Positions 22,722 to 31,959 of a stretch of DNA of 64,000 bases are shown here, piece by piece (the first letter of the stretch is position 1; every line of letters begins with the position of its first letter). The notes beneath the pieces were generated by a model that was not told where the DNA came from, did not search any database, and saw nothing but the letters and a program-made list of their open reading frames with translations. Both the position numbers and the translations under genes were made by a program. Source of the stretch: Leptobrachium leishanense (taxonomy: Eukaryota > Chordata > Amphibia > Anura > Megophryidae). The stretch lies in contig CM019069.1 in NCBI GenBank assembly GCA_009667805.1, positions 97,809,204-97,873,203 of the forward strand, given 5' to 3'.

Positions 22722-22915
22722 TGGTTACATAGACTGAAAAATGACATGCGTCCATCGGGTTCAGCCTCTCTCACATCACCTACTGCTGTTGATCCAAAAG
22801 AAGGCAAAAAACCCAGTCTGAAGCGCTCACCGAGATGCAACATACTGGGAAAAATTCCTTCTTGACCCCAGAATGGCAGTCAGATTTCTCCTTGTATCAA
22901 GAAGCTTTTACCCAC
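22722..22915 (-). repeat. LINE 3'-end-like dispersed repeat
   Basis: Text of the type ACATAGACTGAAAAATGACATGCGTCCATCGGGTTCAGCC resembles, on the minus strand, the 3' end of CR1/L2-type LINEs in fishes and frogs. Recognition is from memory; no coding part remains. Confidence 0.45.
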
Positions 22916-23076
22916 ATAATAAATATTATGACCCTTTATTGACTTATGACTCGCACATTTTTAGTATTGCTCTTTGAAGGAAAGGGGGTATCCCTTCTAA
23001 TGCATTATTATATGGGGGGATCCCTTCCTTTCTTGAAAAACAAGAGAAATCTCAATGTATCCTTCCTGGTAAAATG

Positions 23077-23103
<27 letters not shown>

Positions 23104-23112
<9 letters not shown>

Positions 23113-23254
23113 TATGTCCTGGGTGGCGCGTATGTACTGTTGGGTGTCTTGCCCAAGGATACTTGCTGGAGAGGTTGCTCACTGGGATCGAACTCATGTC
23201 TCCACAGGCTCTCCCCACGAAGAGCAGTGATGTTACCTCTACTCCACCCAGAAA
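23104..23254 (-). mobile_element. tRNA-derived SINE, second copy
   Basis: Minus-strand head TGGAGTAGAGGTAACATCACT with B box GAGTTCGATCCC, and core CTTGGGCAAGACACCC as at 16555-16742. It ends in a 32-base A run (plus-strand T run 23079-23110). Beyond that, an L2-type tail (23028-23075) lies in the opposite orientation. Confidence 0.72.
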
Positions 23255-23374
23255 ATGTGCCTCCTTTCAGTACTAAGGATGTGTGGGAGATGTGCTGTAC
23301 ATTCTTTGTGATCACTATCTTTCTTGTAGCTTTTTGAGGGGAAGAAAAGTAATTGTTTTATTTGCTTTGCCCAG

Positions 23375-23529
23375 ATATCAATCTGAAAGATCAGGTTGCA
23401 AAGTATACATGGGATGAGTCAGCCAGCAAACCTCAAGCTGCCAAAAATAAAAACAAAAAAAAGCACAACATGCGATTTAACCCCTTGGCTGCGGATGATG
23501 TGCTGGAGATATCCTTTACTTTCTCCTTG
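23375..23529 (+). CDS. Host gene candidate, coding exon 2
   Basis: Bounded by a good acceptor (TTTGCCCAG|ATATC) and a strong donor (TTG|GTAAGA). Two bases complete the split Asp codon from exon 1, then 51 codons stay open. The encoded part begins INLKDQVAKYTWDE, has a lysine-rich stretch (KNKNKKKH) and then MRFNPLAADDVLEIS. The composition is that of a small basic nuclear or nucleolar protein, but I do not recognise the family and assign no function. The exon ends in phase 0. Later exons were not found in this window and may lie beyond it. Confidence 0.55.
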
Positions 23530-23611
23530 GTAAGACGTCTCTAGCACTTCGTTGAAGTTCCAAGGCTCTGTACAGTTTGCAGATGTCAGACCCCCCCCCC
23601 CCCCCCGCCGG

Positions 23612-24844
23612 CAGTGGTGTATTTAGGTTTTGTGCTACCCTAGGCCTGACTAAGCTTGTACACCCTAATTTAAATTTGACACACCCCATATGGTCAAGGC
23701 CACACCTCTTCCTGTTATACCATTCAGTCGGAAGTCACTGCATGCAACGGCTGCCTCAGTGATAAGAATTGAATCGCTCTGACAGCCTTTACATGCTGAT
23801 ATCAGTGAGATTTCAGCATGTACAGTGTGCCTTAATGGTAGGAGTCCTCTATCACTCTCAGACAGCCTTTACATGCTAATATCACTGAATACGGTGCTGT
23901 TTAACGGCAGTGAAATTCCCCATAGAGAAGCAATGGTTAAAGTGCTCCAAAATGTCAGTGAAATGCCCTGATTTTCGGTGGTTTCATTCGACAGGTTTAA
24001 TCAGGCGAAGCCCATAGGTTTCAATGTTTAAAATATTCCCGTTTTTATTAAATATTTATTCAACCATTTATTCTTTTAATTTGCAGCTTTTATTTTTTAG
24101 GCATTTCTCGGTGAAATTGTTTTTTCCAGATTTTTAAATATCGTTTTTTCCTGTAACAGACCTTTTTATTATTTATAGGACCTCATATATCATTTTCAGG
24201 CATTGTCGTGCAATAGTTTTGCAAACAGCTTTTAAACTTTTTTTTTTTTTCTTTTTTTACCCCTTTCGGCTTGACGGCTTTTCTCCACGGCATTTGGCGG
24301 GTTATCAGCTGCGTTCGGTGATCTGTTCGACAGGTCGTCGGAGGCTTGTGGGTGCGTTGGGTGGCTGTTCCACGGGTGTGGCGTTCTTTCGGTGAGTTTT
24401 TGGTGCTCATTTGGTGGGTTTGCAGCGTCCCAGAGCGCACTGCTGCTGGCTGCCTGGTCGTCTCGCTCAGAGTCAAGGGGAGGGGGGTTACCTGCGGTGG
24501 CACGGCTCGCCTCGTTCTGCTCCTTCCCATGTGACCAACATCAGCGCCAAATACGCAAAGCTTGGCGCCGGTGTGAAGGAGGTGCTTGGCGGGAGCCGGG
24601 AACACTGCTGACTGGCGGAGCCGATAGGAACATCTCGCGCAGCCTGCTGTGTGTGTACAAGCACTTGAGCAGTCTGCAGCTGCTGCTCATGCAGCCCGCT
24701 CGAGTGCCGAGATGTTCCGATCGGCTCCTGCCTGCCCTCCGTCACCTTGCCTCTGCCAGACGCTTAGTGGCAGCTTTTTTTTTTGCTGTCCCCCTGGAAA
24801 GTGTAGGCCTAGGCCTTGTTGACCTAGGCCAAGCTACAGCACTG
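23612..24844. mobile_element. hAT element, CAGTGGTG type
   Basis: Left end CAGTGGTGTATTTAGG. The right end, inverted, starts CAGTGCTGTAGCTTGGCC and contains the CCCTGGAAAGTG...GGCCTAGGCC block seen inverted at the left end of the hAT at 52169. Flanks CCCGCCGG and CCTGCCAG are an imperfect 8-bp duplication (two transitions). No transposase seen. Confidence 0.65.
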
Positions 24845-24947
24845 CCTGCCAGGCAAGGAATCACCTGTGGAGGAGCTACAGTAGTTGGGCCTCCATATTT
24901 CTGGAACCATAGAAGCTAGGGAAGTCATGTGAGCAAAACCTTTCGGT

Positions 24948-26172
24948 CACATTTTTTTTTTTTTTTTTTCCGGTAATACATTTTTATTTTTAATGTCGGC
25001 AATACAGCAAACATTTAAGTCATCAAACAGAGCACATGGGAAAGGAGAAAAGTGAATAAAAAAATTTAACGTGTCCATCTGAGGAAGTAATACACGGCAG
25101 AGTAACAAGTGTCCTCTGGAAATGTCATAAGTATCGCAAAGCAAGGGGAAACAAAAACGTTCACATGTAAGAAAAATAGAAGTGGGGAAATCATCATAAA
25201 ATCTCATCTTGGGGGAACAGGGGAGGGGGGAGTAAAGATCTCTCGGGGTGAGCAACGCAATCCAAAATTGGGTCTGGGGACAAAAGGTGCAGGAGGGCAT
25301 AGCTACTCAGTCCGTGTCCAGCCACAAGGTTGAGTGGGTCTCTCTGCCGAACTCAACCCCCCCCTCCCCCAAAGGGCCTGCCGGAAGTGCGGCTCCCAAA
25401 CTAACATCCCCATCTCCTCTAAAGGGGAATTCAGCATGGTCATCCCGAGGACCTCCTTGGCAGGCCAGTCGTCAGCTGTTGTCACTCCAGTGTCCGACTC
25501 TAGAGGTGCCGCCAAGCTCTGCTGCAATGCCCCATCTGGGTTGTCGTTTGCACCAGATCGTTCCCCCGCTGCCTTGGTAGACGTCAGGCCGACTGTGGGC
25601 ACCAAGGACGGGGCAACCACAGTCTCACACTTCTGCAGTACTCCCATGTCCCGGTACCCCCGACATGCTGGCATCAGCTGATGCCATACACCTCTTGTGA
25701 GCGGCCCATCGTTGCCTTACGGCAGCAGTGCCAAGCAGGTGTTGAGGCCTGCAAGCACCGTATCCAAAGCTCCAGGGGGAAGAGGGGAGACGCCGACTCC
25801 CATCCACTCTAATCCCAGCAGCTGCATCGATATCCCAAACGGCTGGAAGTCGGGGGCCCTCCGTCTCCACAGTCCGCTCTGGGGCATCCTCCAAGGTATG
25901 GGGACACAGCTGGGCAGGGCTCCAGGTCATGAGGTAGGCCACCAGGGAGACCACTAACCAGGAAACAGCCGGTAAATTCCGAGTCTCAGGTCCGGAGGGG
26001 GGCAGAACGGGCTCCAGACTTCTCCTCCCAATGGTCAGCCGCAGAGGGACCCCAACAGGAGGGAGAACGACTGAGAATTCCGCCAAAAAAAAAACCTCAC
26101 AAGACTCCAGACAGTGGAGCTCTGTCAGTACACATCTGCTCCCTCTCACTGCCGGCCACGCACCCCCCAACA
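24948..26172 (-). mobile_element. L1-type non-autonomous retroposon, minus strand
   Basis: Poly(A) at the left (T run about 24950-24970). The GC-rich body starts, on the minus strand, GGGGGGTGCGTGGCCGGCAGTG, like the plus-strand copy at 10710. No ORF1 or ORF2 homology is visible in the 182- and 123-codon open frames. A duplication was not found. Confidence 0.6.
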
Positions 26173-27180
26173 TGTTCTTTTTATTCTAATGCATCACTAT
26201 TGTTCACTTTTCAATTAAAAAGTGAACAATGATTTGCATTAACTCACCATCTCGTTTCCATTAAGGTTTCTGCAATCCGGACCTTTCACTCATTCTGGGA
26301 GCATAGTTTGTCTAACTTCTTACATTGCTGCTACTAACATCAGGCACTGTTCGAGGGCATTCAGAGCACACTTTCTCAATTACCTGCTGCCCTGCTCTTA
26401 TTTTACCTGTATCGAGTACTATTAAGGATGTTTGCTGTTGTGTGATGCTACGTTGTCTGTTTCTCCACACTACTGTCTCTTGGGACTCCCAAGGTTACCT
26501 CCCTACGGGGTGTTTGAGTTGTTTCAGCCTCGATTTGATAAACTTTTTAGAAGAGACACACTCCAGAGCGCAAACCTGTACCTAATGAAAGAGTGGGAGG
26601 AGAGGTCTTTTCTCTCTAGGTGGCGTAATGCTCAAAGGTTGAGTCTGTGTACATATATTCACACAAAATTACATATTCACACAAAATTGAATAAGCAAAG
26701 ATAAAGCATACATATATCATATAAAACCAGCATTGCATATATGGACTGATTTGATATAAAAGATTCTTTTGTAATGCAGTATTGGTGGTATATCGCCACC
26801 TAGTGTCCGTATTTCAAAAAGTCTTTCAATTGAAGAAATGTGTCGTAAATAGTTCTTTCTGAGCTGCGGCACTTCTGTCTCTCTTGTACCTCCAGAACAG
26901 GAGAGTGTGATTTAGAGTTGTGCCAAGCACTGTATATTTAATGGTCTGAATGATGGATGCACTCTCACGCAGGTTTATTCCTTGTGCTGCAAGCGGCTGG
27001 TCTGTGAAACCACTCTTCTTTTGGTGCTTACTCCTCTGTTCCTGTGGTGATCGGTCCCAGGGCCCAGCAGATCCAGGACTTCCCTTCTGGGGGTGCTAGG
27101 ATTCTTTTGTATGGTGCCTTGGTCGAACGTAATGCCGGAAGCAGGGATGGCCAATGAAGAAGTGGATTTTATTCACATAA
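26173..27180. other. Unassigned stretch between retroposon and PLE
   Basis: The open frame at 26432-26704 includes an exon-like segment (PPYGVFELFQPRFDKLFRRD) that I cannot place. It lacks a convincing splice acceptor and could be the start of a Penelope-like protein. Confidence 0.4.
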
Positions 27181-27244
27181 GTATAAAAAAAACAATAAAA
27201 TGGTCTTGGTGGAGATATAAGACAAATAAAATAAATGGTGTCCT

Positions 27245-27290
27245 TTAAAACGTGTTTCACCGCTCAGGGTGCAGCTTCATCAGTCATGGA
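27245..27290 (-). ncRNA. Hammerhead-ribozyme-like motif in PLE 3' region
   Basis: On the minus strand: CTGATGA (27283-27277), one extra A, a 5-bp stem II (GCTGC/GCGGT, with wobbles) with a 7-base loop, then GAAA (27258-27255) and a GTT triplet. Hammerheads in PLE terminal repeats are established. Cleavage by this copy is untested, and stem I is weak. Confidence 0.6.
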
Positions 27291-27682
27291 TGAGTTGGTG
27301 TATATGGACAGGTCTTATAAAGGGTTTTACTTTCTGTTTTGGCACTGAAAACTGCCAAGAAACTGTGGGCGCCGCCATCTTGTGGGAATGGTGATGTTTT
27401 TCAGCAGCCTGATTGGTCACGCCATGTCACTTCCTGTTTGGAGGCCATCTTAGGTGGGGTACTTCCTGTTTCAGTGATTCCAGTTTAAATTTCGGCGGCC
27501 ATGTTTGTGGAGCAGTCCTAATATGGCAATTCCGGCAGCCATGTTGGTGGGGCACACTAAAAGTGGCTGACTAATGTCCTGAGGACTTTATCCTCCTTGT
27601 AATAGCGATTTTACATTGGTGCAATAACGCATTTACATTGGTGCAGTAATCATATTTTAGAATACACAGAGGGTTTCAGTGT

Positions 27683-28215
27683 AGAAACATAGAAAAATGT
27701 CGGCAGATAAGAACCTTTCGACCCATCTAGTCTGCCCAATTACATGGATACTTGACCTGTATTTATCTTTTGTTTAGGATAGCCTTATGCCTATCCCATG
27801 CCTGCTTAAATTCAATCACTGTTTTGGCCTCTACCACTTCTACTGGAAGACTGTTCCATGTATCCACCACCCGCTCAGTAAAATAATGCTTCCTGATGTT
27901 ACTTTTAAACCTTTGCCCCTCTAAGACTATGTCCTCTTGTTTTGCTACTTTGTTTCCTTTTAAATATACTCCCTTCCTCTACCTTGTGGATTCCCTTTAC
28001 GTATTTAAATGTTTCTATCATATCTCCTCTGTCTCGTCTTTTTTCCAAGCTGTACATGTTAAGATCATTAAGCCTTTCCTGGTAACTTTTCTCCTTCAAG
28101 CCGTACACCATTTTAGTAGCCCTTCTCTGAACTCTCTCTAAGATGTCTATATCCTTCTGGAGATACGGTCTCCAGTACTGCACACAGTACTCCAATGTAA
28201 TATCCCTTATTCAAT
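27683..28215 (-). mobile_element. CR1-type LINE, 5'-truncated 3' end
   Basis: The minus-strand open frame 28195-27905 encodes the end of a CR1 reverse transcriptase: MEYCVQYWRPYLQKDIDILE, RVQRRATKMV, SLEKRRDRGDMIETFKY. The 3' end (CTATGTTTCTAC on the minus strand) is typical for CR1. It was inserted in the tandem-repeated 3' part of the PLE. Confidence 0.88.
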
Positions 28216-28452
28216 TCTATTATACTCGCGGGATTCCACTACAATATACATTGATCAATTCTGTTATGATTACTCAGAGGATTTCAGTGCATTATACATT
28301 GATCAATTCTGCTAAATACACACAGGTGATTTCAGTGTTCTATTTGTGTTAACTGAGTAATGCATTTGCATATATCTAATAGACTCTTATGGGTACAATG
28401 ATTTTTCTTTTAAACAAATACAGTGCTCAGTTTATAAGCACTTAAGGGTACA

Positions 28453-28455
<3 letters not shown>

Positions 28456-28503
<48 letters not shown>
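28456..28503. repeat. (TA)n microsatellite
   Basis: About 23 TA dinucleotides. Confidence 0.95.
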
Positions 28504-28507
<4 letters not shown>

Positions 28508-28956
28508 CCTTTATGGCTCGCAGTCTATAGATGCTTTTATCTAAAAAATAATAATAAAAAAAAAAATAATAAACTCTAATGGCTCATGGTGTATAGATGC
28601 TTTATATAGACATTATAGTCATTAGTAGTAGGCTACTTGTTGACATACATTTGTGGAGTATACATGCATAGTTTTATTATTGTCTTAATTGGAAAGATTT
28701 TGTGGTATTAGTCGAAACCGGTGTATTGGGTTATCAATGTTTAATGACCAGACCATAGCGCATAGGAATAATATATCTATGATTCTAATTAGCCCATGTG
28801 GACAGAGTTGGAAAAGGGGAAAGAGAGTATTTCTGGTGAGGAAGAGGGTATTTTAATTAAAGAAATGGGAAAGTTCCAAGTCGCTGTTTAGGCCATGTGG
28901 ATGTAATGTATGTAGGTAATAGATGTAGCGCATCTCTTCTTTACCTATTTCTTTTT

Positions 28957-29193
28957 CTAAATTTCCTCCTCCATTGGTTGCGTACAATTTTTAGACCTGT
29001 GAATACCAGGCCTGCTGGATCTTTGTTTCAGTTTATAATGGGCCGATACACTGTGTGATTCATGGCCATTCTTTATATTTCTGACATGTTCCTGTATCTT
29101 CTTGCTGAGGGGTCTTGTGGTTCTTCCCACATATTGGAGGCCACAGGGGCATGTGAGGAGGTAAATTACGTTCCTAGTGAAACAGTTCATCAA
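28957..29193 (-). pseudogene. PLE GIY-YIG endonuclease domain
   Basis: 78 open codons: NVIYLLTCPCGLQYVGRTTR carries the IYLLTC/YVGRT GIY-YIG signature with the nearby CxC seen in Penelope enzymes, followed by RIxEHxxNI-like and HSVSAHY blocks. The domain nicks target DNA. It is cut from the reverse transcriptase by the hAT at 29210. Confidence 0.85.
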
Positions 29194-29209
29194 ATCTGTT
29201 ACTGTTATT

Positions 29210-30588
29210 TAGGGTTGCACTGATACCGATACTAGTATCGGTATCGGGGCCGATACTGGGTACTGCAGGAGTACTTGGTACTCGTGCAGTACCCCCCCGA
29301 TATTTTTTCCGATGCCGGCATCCGAGGGGCTGCGGCGGCTGTCCGAATGCTCTATCGGCATTCGGACAGCCGCCCCTGGAGCTCTGCGATACTTACCTTC
29401 CTGGGCGCCGCCGGGAATGTCTCCGCGCGCTCGTTGGAAGGACCCCAGCCGCGACCACGTGATTGCGGCTGGGGTCCTTCCAAGGAGCTCGCGCACGGAA
29501 ACTTTCCCGGCGGCGCCCAGGAAGGTAAGTATCATCGTGGAGAGCAGCTGCAGGGCCTGTCTGAATGCAGATAGAGCATTCAGACAGGCCCTGCAGCTGC
29601 TCTCCGCGATGATACTTACCTTCCTGGGCGCCGCCGGAAAGTTTCCGTGCGCGCGCTCCTTGGAAGGACCCCAGCCGCGACCACGTGGGACCATGTGATC
29701 ACGGCTGGGGTCCTTCCAACGCGCGCGCGGGACATTCCCGGCGGCGCCCTGGGAGGTAAGTATGGGGGGGATCCATGAGCTGGGGGGGCATATCCATGAG
29801 TGAGCTGGGGGGCATATCCATGTGTGAGCTGGGGGGGGCATATCCATGTGTGAGCTGGGGGGGCATATCCATGTGTGAGCTGGGGGGGCATATCCATGTG
29901 TGAGCTGGGGGGGGCATATCCATGTGTGAGCTGGGGGGGCATATCCATGTGTGAGCTGGGGGGGGCATATCCATGTGTGAGCTGGGGGGGGCATATCCAT
30001 GTGTGAGCTGGGGGGGCATATCCATGTGTGAGCTGGGGGGGGCATATCCATGTGTGAGCTGGGGGGGCATATCCATGTGTGAGCTGGGGGGGGCATATCC
30101 ATGTGTGAGCTGGGGGGGGCATATCCATGTGTGAGCTGGGGGGGCATATCCATGTGTGAGCTGGGGGGGGCATATCCATGTGTGAGCTGGGGGGGGCATA
30201 TCCATGTGTGAGCTGGGGGGGCATATCCATGTGTGAGCTGGGGGGGCATATCCATGTGTGAGCTGGGGGGGGCATATCCATGTGTGAGCTGGGGGGGCAT
30301 ATCCATGTGTGAGCTGGGGGGGCATATCCATGTGTGAGCTGGGGGGGCATATCCATGTGTGAGCTGGGGGGGGCATTTCCATGAGCTGGGGGGGCAAATC
30401 CATGTGTGAGCTGGGGCAGTATGAAATTATATATATATATATATGAGCTGGGGGCATTTTTATATAGTCTGTTCTTATTGGAAAGCGTCACATGACATTA
30501 AAGAAAAGTATCGGTGAGTACTTTTTAAAAAGTATCGGTACTCGTACTCGGTCTTAACAGTAGGGATGCACCGATACCACTTTTTTAT
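29210..30588. mobile_element. Minisatellite-bearing hAT, copy 1
   Basis: Left end TAGGGTTGCACTGATACC with CTGTTATT at 29202-29209. Subterminal CCGATAC repeats include a palindrome centred on ACTAGT. Then come GC-rich alternating inverted repeats (29336-29757), a long minisatellite (29763-30412), and the GTACTCGTACTCGGTCTTAA block seen at the ends of the other copies. The last about 26 bases (30561-30584) are inverted relative to those copies. No transposase. Confidence 0.85.
29763..30412. repeat. Minisatellite inside hAT copy 1, about 25 copies of a 25-26 bp unit
   Basis: Unit CATATCCATGTGTGAGCTG plus a run of 6-8 G. Length differences are mostly in the G run. Open frames through it are by-products of the repeat. 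Confidence 0.95.
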
Positions 30589-30599
30589 TTTTATTTTTC

Positions 30600-31175
30600 C
30601 TTTCTGTGGGTATCTCTGTAACAATTCTTTTCTTGCTCTTAGTGTTCCTGCAATTTAGACAGGTCCCACATCCATAAAATCCTGGTTTGACACCAAACAT
30701 GGATTTTTGTTTCTTTGGGGGGGGGGGGGGGATGTTGACGGTGTAACTCTAAGTTAGGTTCTTTCGGCAGGATGTCTTTAAGAAGTGTATCCCTATGGAG
30801 GATTGGCCAGTATTTTCGTATAATCTTCCTTATTTGTTGGTTATAGTTGTATACGAGCAGTATGTCTGGTTTTATATCTTTCTTCTTTATTTTTATAGAT
30901 TAATAATGGTTCCCGTTCCAGATCATTAATTAGTTTTTTTGTGTGTTGGAGGGTTTTCAATTTTCTTCAAATTTTTCGAGTATGTTTGCTTGTCGTAATC
31001 TTGGGTTTCTGTACAGTTTCTACGAATCCTGAGGAGTTGTCCTTTTGGGTATATTGTCAAGCCATTGTGGCATATGGCAGCTGTCTTTTTCTATATAACT
31101 GTTTTCAATTTTCCTCCTTCATTGAAGATTTTCAGGTCCAAAAAATTAATTTTGTCTGTGGTATCTAGTATGAAT
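30600..31175 (-). pseudogene. PLE reverse transcriptase C-terminus and linker
   Basis: Minus-strand translation in shifting frames gives the thumb motif of Penelope RTs (KINFLDLKIF, PKGQLLRIRRNC) and a cysteine-paired linker before GIY-YIG. There is no long open frame. Confidence 0.75.
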
Positions 31176-31566
31176 TTTCCATATGCAAATCAGCCTGCTC
31201 TCACCCAGAAAGGGTGGCCAGTGCTGATTGCCAAGGACGTCATCCCTGCACGAACCTTGTTTGTGAGACCTGAGCGGGCACCCACCGTAGAGCAGGCCAT
31301 TGTGCTGTTGCTCGTTTTCAGGACCCTCACAAACACCCCCCCCCCTTGTTTCTCACTGTAATTGTAAAGGGTCATCCAGACGTGGACCCCTTGCTTGATG
31401 TGCCTAGAGGGGTGTCAGCTATTCCCTCCTGACGAGGCCCAAGAAGGCCGAAACGATCGTCGGGGGTTGCTGCACCTCTCGTGCAGGGATGACGTCCTTG
31501 GCAATCAGCACTGGCCACCCTTTCTGGGTGAGAGCAGGCTGATTTGCATATGGAAAATTCATCCCT
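31170..31566. mobile_element. Fold-back unit with hammerhead in the loop
   Basis: Arms of about 85 bp: GAATTTTCCATATGCAAATC through CATCCCTGCACGA (31171-31254) is inverted at 31478-31563. The loop holds the hammerhead at 31411-31476. A block of about 110 bp in the loop (31255-31366, ACCTTGTTTGTGAGACCTGA onward) is repeated directly at 31590-31690. Confidence 0.75.
31411..31476 (+). ncRNA. Type I hammerhead ribozyme (complete core)
   Basis: Stem I outer pairs GGTG(T)CAGC (31411-31419) with GCTGCACC (31469-31476); inner CCCTC (31424-31428) pairs with GGGGG (31462-31466), with an internal loop between. Core CTGACGA is at 31429-31435. Stem II GGCC/GGCC has the loop CAAGAA. GAAA is at 31450-31453. 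A short stem III AC/GT closes the loop GATC. The cleavage triplet GTC is at 31459-31461. All conserved core bases are present, so cleavage after C31461 is predicted. Confidence 0.82.
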
Positions 31567-31696
31567 GTAATGGCACAATCAAGCTAAAACCTTGTTTGAG
31601 ACCTGAGCGGGTACCCACCGTAGAGCAGGCCATTGTGCTGTTGCTCGTTCTCAGGACCCTCACAAACACCCCCCTTGTTTCTCACTGTAATTATAA

Positions 31697-31946
31697 TAAC
31701 AGTTGCCCAAAAGAGCATACAAAGGTAGGGAGTGGACGCTACCTATACCTCGGTGGTTCAAGCCACCTACATAACCGGTGCTAATAAAGCTAGAGGGGAA
31801 CCCAACATTCAAAGCCACTAGAAGGCCACTTTACCAGAAAGGAAAAATAACTGTTAAAAACAATAAGGAGGCATCACTCAACGCGTTTCGCCCGTACCAG
31901 GCTTAGTCTATAGAGATCTTTTTGTATGCTCTTTTGGGCAACTGTT
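31697..31946. mobile_element. Second fold-back unit with decayed hammerhead
   Basis: AACAGTTGCCCAAAAGAGCA (31697 onward) is inverted at 31921-31946. On the minus strand, 31909-31881 has stem II and GAAACGCGTT of a hammerhead, but the CTGANGA box is changed (GACTAA). Confidence 0.65.
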
Positions 31947-31959
31947 ATTTGAGAGGGGT

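Larger units (their letters stand above)
18119..23374 (+). other. Putative intron 1, repeat-rich
   Basis: GT at 18119-18120 and AG at 23373-23374, with a pyrimidine-rich end (TTTATTTGCTTTGCCCAG). It holds microsatellites, two TTAA-flanked MITEs, a LINE 3' end and a SINE. No other convincing exon was seen. The open stretch at 20640-20900 has no recognised domain. Confidence 0.45.
27180..31175 (-). mobile_element. Penelope-like element, minus strand, interrupted
   Basis: On the minus strand the order is: end of the reverse transcriptase with INFLDLKIFNEGGKLKT and PKGQLLRIRRNC (31160-30960); a CxxC linker (CGTCLNC, about 30670); the GIY-YIG domain (29193-28957); and a 3' region with tandem repeats and a hammerhead-like motif (27245-27290). 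A hAT (29210) splits linker from GIY-YIG, and a CR1 fragment (27683-28215) splits the 3' region. PLEs use this RT and endonuclease for target-primed insertion. Confidence 0.82.

Noticed and set aside
24948..24972. Poly(T) as a terminator
   Set aside because: It fits the poly(A) of a minus-strand retroposon; no Pol III gene lies before it.
25625..26173. 182-codon minus-strand open frame
   Set aside because: Same GC-rich L1-type leader as at 10710. No ORF1 motif.
26432..26704. Possible third host exon
   Set aside because: No good acceptor before the exon-like part (CCAAG followed by GT) and no phase support; could be a PLE start.
28216..28340. CRISPR-like regularly sp repeats of TATACATTGATCAATTCTG
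   Set aside because: Only two imperfect copies in a eukaryotic PLE 3' region; no leader or cas genes.
29616..30491. Long minus-strand open frames (250-365 codons) through the minisatellite
   Set aside because: They translate a 25-26 bp repeat in all frames and have no non-repeat domain. They are by-products of the tandem array.
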